Shown here: positions 57,122-64,000 of the stretch, piece after piece
How the letters are laid out: every line of letters begins with the position of its first letter
Position numbering within the stretch: the stretch's first letter is position 1
Assembly: GCA_028456385.1 (NCBI GenBank)
Contig: JALNQF010000013.1
Coordinates: forward strand, 248,001 to 312,000
Length of the DNA: 64,000 nt
Source of the DNA: Ophiosphaerella korrae
Taxonomy: Eukaryota > Ascomycota > Dothideomycetes > Pleosporales > Phaeosphaeriaceae
Direction of reading: 5' to 3'
Notes under the pieces: model-generated
Told to the model about the DNA's origin: nothing
Database searches by the model: none
The model's input: the letters and a program-made list of their open reading frames with translations, nothing else
Made by a program: the position numbers and the translations under genes

Positions 57122-58659
57122 CTAAGCGGCCGTCATCTCTTTTGTGCTCTTGCCCGCCCGCGCACTCTTAATAATACCCTGGATCAAATCCTCGACTTCG
57201 TCCCAGTCTCCCGTGTCGATGGGGTGCAGATCAGTTTTGAAGTATTGTGCGATGTCGTTCAGTTGTCTCCAGCTTGCTTCGTTGTGCACAAAGGTCAGGG
57301 CGACGCCGACACGTCCAAAGCGACCGGTGCGACCGATGCGGTGCAAGTAGGTTTCGGGGTCGGGCGTTCTGCCATCAGCCATGGTGGGCACGTCCTTTGC
57401 AGTGTCAGTGAATAGGTATTTGATGAGGAGAGTATGCACATAGGCTTACGTAGTTGATTACCATGGTGACGGACTCAACATCGATTCCACGCGCAAGGAC
57501 GTTGGTGGTGATGAGCACCTTTGCTTCGCCACTCCTGAATTGGTCGATGACGCGATCGCGGTCATGGCCTTCCAGTGCTCCGCTCAATTGAGCGACCTTG
57601 TGGCCTTCCGCGACCATGCGTGTCTCGAGCTCCTCTGCCGTCTTTCGTGTTCGGACAAAAATGATCGATGAAGCTTGTGTCATGAGACCGTAGAACTTGA
57701 GTAAGGTCGAATATTTGTCCGAATCCGCGTTGATATCAATATAGAGCTGCTTGATGCCTTCGATAGTTAGGTCTTCATGCGCTAGTGTCAAGATATTGGC
57801 CTCAGGCGCAAAGCGATTAGCAAAACCTATAACGGCCGGTGGAAATGTTGCCGAAAAGAGAACGGTCTGGATATTTTTTGGCAACAATCTACACAGTTTA
57901 GCATGTGGTTACGACATGGAGATAGGACACTCACGATTTGACGCGAGAACACTGGTCACCAAGACCTTGTTGGTCGAGCATGTTGTCGGCTTCGTCAAGA
58001 ACAAGGATCTTGACGCTCTCTGCCTTTATAAGCCTACGTTTAAGTTGTTCCATGACTGTGCCCGGAGTGCCAACAAGCACCTGAGCGTCCATCTTTTGGT
58101 TCCTCTTGGTGGGGTCAGGGATCGCCGCCATTGTTGTCAGGCCCTCCATAAATTGACCCATGTGTGTGATGACGCCTAGGATTTGCCTGGCAAGCTCTCG
58201 GCTAGGTGCTAGAGCGATTGCTTGGGGTTCCTTCCTCGAGAGGTCGATGCGCGACAGAATGTTGAGGGAGAAGGCCGCCGTCTTGCCAGTACCAGATTGC
58301 GACTGTGCGATCATGTTGTGGGGGGGGTTCATCAAAAGCAATGGAAGAGCCTTTTCTTGGATCTTGGATGGTTTCTGGAAGTTCATGTGTCGAATGCCCT
58401 TGAGAAGTTCGTCGGAGCTAGAAAGTCAGACATGAGCTCATATACGTAGAGCATTCACATACAGTTGGAGCTCCTCGAATGACTTGACTGAGTATAGGGG
58501 ATTGTTTGGGTCAGCCTGCATGTCTGCGAGCTTGACCTCGACCTTGTACTCTGTCTCCGCAAGGGGAGAGCCCTTTGCTGGCTCTCCGCTACCATCGACC
58601 TGCGCCTCAGCTAGGCTTGGCTCATCCACCGGCTCTTTTGTGGGTTCTGCAGACGACAT
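57122..58659 (-). CDS. dbp5: ATP-dependent RNA helicase DBP5
   Basis: Exons 58463-58659, 57935-58417, 57450-57888 and 57122-57394; introns of 45, 46 and 55 nt; 463 aa, the usual length. The Dbp5 N-terminal extension ([20 protein letters not shown]) and Q-motif [19 protein letters not shown] precede the helicase core: [10 protein letters not shown] near residue 105, [24 protein letters not shown] near 213, SATFPP near 238, [23 protein letters not shown] and [11 protein letters not shown] near 395. It strips export factors from mRNA on the cytosolic side of nuclear pores and also acts in translation termination. The presence of RanBP1 in the same window is probably coincidence. Confidence 0.96.
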
Positions 58660-59300
58660 GGCGAGTATGCGTGTGTATGTATGGATATGTGGGCTGTATT
58701 GATGGTGGGGTATATGCAGTGAGGATAGAGGAGGGTTGGAGTGCAGCGGAACCTTCACAAAGGCAAAACTATTGTGCCTGAAGGCGAAGATTTGGAACAC
58801 GCGCAAACAAAGGCGGAGTGGGGCAGCGCGGTGAGGAGAGAGTGAAAGTGGATTTAGAGCAAGCAACGCGAAATTCCATTGAGCTCAAGCACAATCCGTG
58901 TCTTGGGCGGGGCAGCTCCAGGCGGAAGGCAGCCTGTCGGAACTAGGCGCCAAGCCTAATCGGGAGAAGCGGCCTGCATGCACCACGAGGTGCGACTGAG
59001 GTGAAAGCATGAGTGCCTGCTCTTGGCCCGACCATGACGATGCCAGATAGGAGCCTGTAGCTAGCCACACAGGCATACAGGACGACTCTAGCTCTTGCTC
59101 GTAACCTCCCACTCTCCCATTGCGCCCAACTTCACGGCCCAGATCCCAGCTTTCCATCCTTGGCCATCCGTCAGCCATCGAGCCCCACCAATTGGGCACC
59201 TGGTTTGTCCGCGCAGCCTCCCGTCACCAGCCCTGCCCCATTGATGTCCGGGGCGCAGATCCCCTCACAGTAATCGTTGGTCCACAACCTCAGCGCAAGC
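58660..59300. other. Divergent promoter region, DBP5 / BZZ1
   Basis: A 0.64 kb space between two divergent starts. Open frames here overlap on both strands and have no domain. Confidence 0.4.
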
Positions 59301-61900
59301 ATGGAGGTCGACATCGCGCCGCAATTCGGCGCCGAGTTGAAGGTAGCTACCGGCTCCAAAAAGACTTGCTTGAGCGCAGACTGACCCGGATATTTCGCAG
59401 GACGGCTTCAAGACCGTCAACGCCTGGGTATGCCGCCTACTTTCACTATCATGTCCTGAGAAAGCCTCCGATCACCTCCGCGCGCCTTCCCCGACCGTCC
59501 ACACGCGTGCTAATCAACGAGACTCTAGGTCGCAGGGGGCATATCTTGGCTTGACGACATTCAGCAGTTCTATAGGGAACGAAGTGTGATTGAAAAGGAA
59601 TATGCGGCGAAGTTGAGCGCATTAGCCAAGAAGTACTATGAGAAAAAGGCGAAGAAAATGAGCAGCCTGAGTGTGGGTGACACTCCCACCGTCACCCCAG
59701 GCTCGCTTGAGAGGTATGCATGCTATGTTTCCTGCGCAGCATCATACTAACTATGGTTCCAAGCGCCTCTATGACAACATGGGGAGTCCAGCTCAGCACC
59801 GTCGAGTCACGCGCTTCCGAGCACGATCAATTTGCTGGTGCACTTATTACGCAGCTTGCAGACCCCCTCAAATCTCTCGCAATTCGATATGAAGAGCTAC
59901 GAAAACTACACGGCGACTATGCTGCCAAGCTAGAAAAGGAGCGTGACAGTCAATATGCAGATCTTCGCAAGCAGAAAGGCAAGTACGATAGCGTCTGCCA
60001 AGAGGTAGAGAATCGCCGGAAGAAGAGCGACAGTGCATTTGACCATGGCAAGAGCAAGGCAAGAAACGCTTTCGAACAGCAGCAGGTTGAGATGCGAAAC
60101 GTCAAGGTTCGTGGAATACCATACACTTCTGGACACGCGCTAATCTTCTGCAGAACACTTATATTATTACCATAAACGTAACAAACAAGCAAAAGGAAAT
60201 GTACTACCACGAGTATGTTCCCGAGCTTTTAGACGTACGTTGCGAGAGCACAAAGGAGTTGAACAATACTAATAACCTTGCAGAGTTTACAAGATCTTTC
60301 TGAAACGCGAGTACACAAACTGAACGCAATTTGGTCCCTTGCTGCTTCAATCGAGACGCAAACTCTTTCACGCAGTACCGACTATATGAAGCATCTCTCC
60401 GCCGAAATTCCCCGCAATAATCCTCTGCTCGACTCGATGATGTTTGTGCGGCATAATGCTGGCGGATGGCAAGAGCCTGGTGATTTTCAGTTTGAACCTA
60501 GTCCAGTCTGGTTGGACGATAGTAATATTGCTGTCGACGAATCTGCTACCATCTTTCTACGAAACATCCTCACCAAGACCAAGTCTTCATTAAATGAACA
60601 TCGACGCGAACTAGATAAAAAGAGGAAAGAGGTGGAGAATGCAAAGGCAGTGCGGCGCAAAATCAGGGAAGGGAAAGACAAAAGGGATGAGGTGGATGTC
60701 GTACGCGCCGTATTCGCATTGCAGGAGGCCATGCATGAAATCGAACGACAGAAAGTCAGTGCGGAAGTTGAGGCTTCGACCATCACCTCAGTTGTGGGAG
60801 ACCTTAGCATCGGTGCAAGAAATCACAAATTCAAGTCGCAAACATTCAAGATCCCTACAAACTGCGACCTGTGTGGCGATCGAATATGGGGATTATCCGC
60901 GAAAGGATTTGATTGCCGAGATTGCGGTTACACATGCCACAGCAAATGTGAGATGAAGGTCCCAGCCGATTGTCCAGGGGAACAGAGCAAGGAAGAAAAG
61001 AAGAAACTGAAGGAAGAGCGGCAAAAGTCTGCCCATACTGTAGCATCTTCGAATGGCGCTGCAACGGGATCGCGTTCGGATTTGCCCAAGCTGGGAAGGA
61101 GCGATACTGTGAACTCGATGAACACTCTCAGCTCTGGATACTCTGCGACGGCACACAGGTCAATATCGGGAGGCATGTCGCCAACCGTAGAGGATCCGCC
61201 AGCAGAAAAGAAGGCTGCGGCGCCAGCTCCAGCCCCGGGCCCTAGAAAGAACCGAATGATTGCTCCTCCACCTGCACAATACATCAAAGACGATGGAGAC
61301 ATGCCTCCACCAACACCAAAAGCTCCCGAAGTGAAGGGGCGAATGTTATATGAGTACCAGGCGAATGGCGATGGCGAACTGACAATACCTGAAGGCAGGG
61401 ACGTCACCATTCTAGAACCTGATGGTAGGTCACTTGCCAACCTGTCCCCTATGTTTCAAATCCTTCTGGGCGCATCGCTCACAAATGTCAACACAGATGG
61501 CTCAGGCTGGACCAAAGTTCGTGCTGGGTCCAAAGAAGGGCTGGTCCCTACCTCGTACGTGGAAATCCTCGCGGCAACACCCCCCACCACCGCCTCAACC
61601 TTTTCCTCATCAAACCGCCCTGACTCCACTTACTCTGCGTCCTCGGCATCCACGACAAATCTTACTGCCGTCGGCGCAGCCAAGAAGAAAGGTCCTGCTG
61701 TTGCACCCAAGCGTGGCGCTAAGAAACTCAAGTACGTCGAGGCGCTGTATGATTACACAGCGCAGAGCGACGCGGAGCACTCCATGGCCGAAGGTGACCG
61801 CTTCGTGCTCATCAACATTGAGGCGGGGGATGGGTGGGCAGATGTAGAGCGCGACGGCGTTGTGCGGAGCGTGCCGGCCAATTATGTGCAGCAGGTGTAG
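59301..61900 (+). CDS. bzz1: BZZ1-like F-BAR/C1/SH3 actin-endocytosis protein
   Basis: Exons 59301-59342, 59401-59427, 59529-59713, 59764-60106, 60154-60234, 60284-61424 and 61497-61900. They give 740 aa with all phases correct. The second exon has 27 nt (DGFKTVNAW). Order: F-BAR domain about residues 1-270 (GISWLDDIQQFYRERSVIEK, ASEHDQFAGALITQLADPLK), coiled coil, a C1 zinc finger about 409-458 (HKFKSQTFKIPTNCDLCG, then RDCGYTCHSKCEMKVPADC), a Pro/Ala-rich linker, and SH3 domains at about 578-632 and 686-740. Yeast Bzz1 binds Las17/WASP and membranes to promote Arp2/3 actin assembly at endocytic sites. The last intron (72 nt) is stop-free and in frame; it splits the first SH3 domain. Confidence 0.95.
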
Positions 61901-64000
61901 CACGCTTGCGTGGCTGCGCTGCGGGAAATGAGCTAGAAGGTGGATTCTACAAGTGCATTTTAGGCGTCGAGAAAGCATGTGCGGCTGCGGAATTGCATAT
62001 CTGGCTAATTACTGTTTACATCTTGGTTGTGCTGTGTGGCGTGGGTATGTTTGCTGTTGGTGGTGCTGGGAAGGCGCGGGTCGTGTTGAGATTTGTTGGG
62101 AAACTGCCATGTATTGACTCTTTCCCCTTTTCAGGAGGGAGTAGTTGACGTTGAATGGTCGATGTGTATGTATTCCTAGATCCACTGCATCTGTTTTGAA
62201 TACCAAGGTCCTCATCTATATCCTCTGCGGCACAATGCGCAATGGCACCTGAAATACCTAGTAAATGAAGGTTCTGCCAACAAGTTGCGTGGTCTGGTGT
62301 CTTCTATTGCTCCGTCTCCGTCTCGTTCGTAGGCCAAACGCAGGCCAAAAAATCCCCAGCCCAAAAATACCAGCCCAAAAAACACCTGACCAAAGTTACC
62401 TGACCTAGAGTGCGTGGTCAAAAAATAACCCTCGAAAGAAGATCACATCATAACCCCGTTAGGGAAAGGATACCCACCAACGGAAGAATCATCACAACCC
62501 CCCAAGAGAAGAGTGCGTATGCATACCATAAGACGTCCTGCTACACAAATTTTTTTTTGGAGGAAGTGTTCCATCTTTCGTTTGCCTTGTTTGATTTTGA
62601 TTTGTCGATTGGTGGCTCCAATCATGTGTGTTGGATGCTTCAAGCTGTACTATCAGCCATTGATCTGGGGCTGGAGTTCACTACATCGCCTGGTCAAATC
62701 AAGTTTTTACTATATGGGGGGAAGCCGATGTGAAGCTCAGAAATCTTTGCTCTGTTGATATACTTCTTCCTAAACTACATCCTAACCAATTATCACAGGG
62801 CGCAACTATAGTTAAACCACACTCTGGAAATTCAACCCTGCCGAGATTGATCTTGAAATGAGGATATTAATTCAGAGGATATACAAACCCGCGCTCTACG
62901 GATGAAACCATGGGAAACCGAAACCATGCTATCTTTTGAGCACATGACGTATACAGCGACCATAAACACAAGGCTTGCTGGCGCCCGGCGGATATATGAG
63001 TAGTATGAACGAATGGGTGCTAGCACAAGGAACCGTACTAACTAGTTCACCACCAACGATCGCAAGCTTGTTCTTTATCTTTCCATCACGCTATGGGATG
63101 AGCTTCATCACACTTGAACGATTACAACCATGTACAAGAGAGCAACTGCCCATATAAAAGCATGCCGTCGCCCAGATGGGGGTTCCGTTTGCAATTGAGT
63201 GGTTCCATGCTTAGAAAGAATTACGTCCAGCCGATGCTGTACAAAGCGTGCCATATTTGTCGTGTTGCGCCTCACCTTGTAATTATTTAGCGTTATCAGT
63301 AATCCGCTGGTAATCAATTTCACATGCTTTCGGCTTCTCTGTGGTCAATGCAGGTACGCGCGACATCCCTGAGTCGATCATACGCAATCAACATCACTTC
63401 CATAGCACAACCAAAGAAGCGGGTGCTTAGTATCTAGGTTCCAAATTTAGTCACACAATAAATGCAGGCATATGTAACCTGTGGCCACAATAGAAAGCGG
63501 CTCTGGAAGGAGTCAATCGGTCAATCCCTTCATTCGTCAACGCCTAGCCCCAACGACCAAACACATCTACGCCTTAAGGTGTTGGGCATAGACACGGTCT
63601 CCACTGTTTCTGTCTCTCCTTACCGTACCGCATTCAGGGTAAAATACTTTAGGGACTTGTTGAATGATCCCGTTGAGCTTAGCCAGGGATCAAATGTCAC
63701 ACAGCAGCGAAACTGGTCCCAGATAGGGAAAATCCCTTTGTAGGTATGCGCGAGGCTGCTGCGTCAATTCTATCCATAGCCAAAAGTGCACTGATGTCAT
63801 GGGTACTGCACCACCTGAAGATGCCAGCGCTTCCATTGACAATTGACTGTGCCACAATCTGAAAATGCCTGTCCCGCCCACGGATGTCCCATGCGGCGGG
63901 TGTTGAATTAGTACTCGGAGGTGGCACAGTTTGTTGGTTATTTCGTGCTAATCAAGTGCCCCATGCAACAGTACCACAAGCTTGGTGTTGGTTATATCCA
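61901..64000. other. Right-edge region without supported genes
   Basis: A 2.1 kb stretch. Near 62330-62400 the plus strand has repeated GGCCAAA and AGCCCAAAAA motifs of low complexity. A minus-strand frame at 63697-63927 is open but has no domain; it could be an exon of a gene beyond the window. Nothing else is supported. Confidence 0.4.

Noticed and set aside
60855..61440. Long minus-strand frame opposite BZZ1
   Set aside because: It is antisense to the C1/SH3 coding exon and has no domain of its own.

Overview
The window reads as nuclear DNA of a filamentous ascomycete, most likely a dothideomycete of the Pleosporales type. The evidence is many short spliceosomal introns (mostly 45-60 nt, with GT..AG ends and CTAAC/CTGAC-like branch sites close to the acceptor), an intron-containing tRNA-Val, and fungal-only families (CSC1/DUF221, KTR and MNN9 mannosyltransferases, Fta4, DUF6601, DUF4604). 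Placement at order level is inference from gene content. No virus, plasmid, CRISPR or biosynthetic gene cluster was seen.

Layout. 1-1.8 kb is gene-poor except for one tRNA. 1.8-17 kb holds metabolic and accessory genes spaced widely: an NmrA-like reductase, a pepsin-fold membrane protein lacking catalytic Asp motifs, a metallo-beta-lactamase-fold hydrolase, an allantoate-permease-like MFS transporter, a bicupin oxalate decarboxylase, a secreted selenium-binding-protein-like propeller and a Rossmann protein. 17.6-24.5 kb has a CSC1/OSCA-type channel, a tubby-like protein and kinetochore subunit Fta4. 24.5-26.6 kb is a gene-free block built of a short dispersed repeat; a related terminal-inverted-repeat element lies at 32.65-32.96 kb. 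26.6-44.7 kb is a housekeeping block: a one-TM protein of unknown role, a KTR mannosyltransferase, a DUF4604 protein, an ARF6-like GTPase, a GT8 glycosyltransferase, a mitochondrial carrier, phosphomannose isomerase, SGF29 and a SIKE/FGOP2-like coiled-coil protein. 44.8-47.9 kb is AT-rich and decayed, with a broken DUF6601 membrane-protein gene. 48.3-61.9 kb is dense again: RanBP1, TAF14 (YEATS), a large unrecognised probable mitochondrial protein, an MNN9-type mannosyltransferase, a DUF202 protein, DBP5 and BZZ1. 61.9-64 kb shows no supported gene.

How the genes relate. Most are independent eukaryotic units, not operons. Themes recur: protein mannosylation (phosphomannose isomerase supplies mannose-6-phosphate; KTR and MNN9 enzymes use GDP-mannose in the Golgi), chromatin and transcription (SGF29 of SAGA, TAF14), nuclear transport (RanBP1 for the Ran cycle, DBP5 for mRNA export) and membrane/actin traffic (ARF6-like, BZZ1). 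Several divergent pairs share intergenic regions (metallo-hydrolase/MFS, oxalate decarboxylase/selenium-binding-like, KTR/DUF4604, GT8/carrier).

I found no clear new multi-gene system. The most notable signals are the dispersed repeat family with an inverted-repeat element, a probable donor-site mutation or AT-AG intron in the NmrA-like gene, a GC-AG intron in the Fta4 gene, two micro-exons, three stop-free introns of length 3n, and a DUF6601 pseudogene whose stop codons look like TGG-to-TAG changes. All gene models were joined by hand from reading frames and splice motifs; no database or expression data were used.
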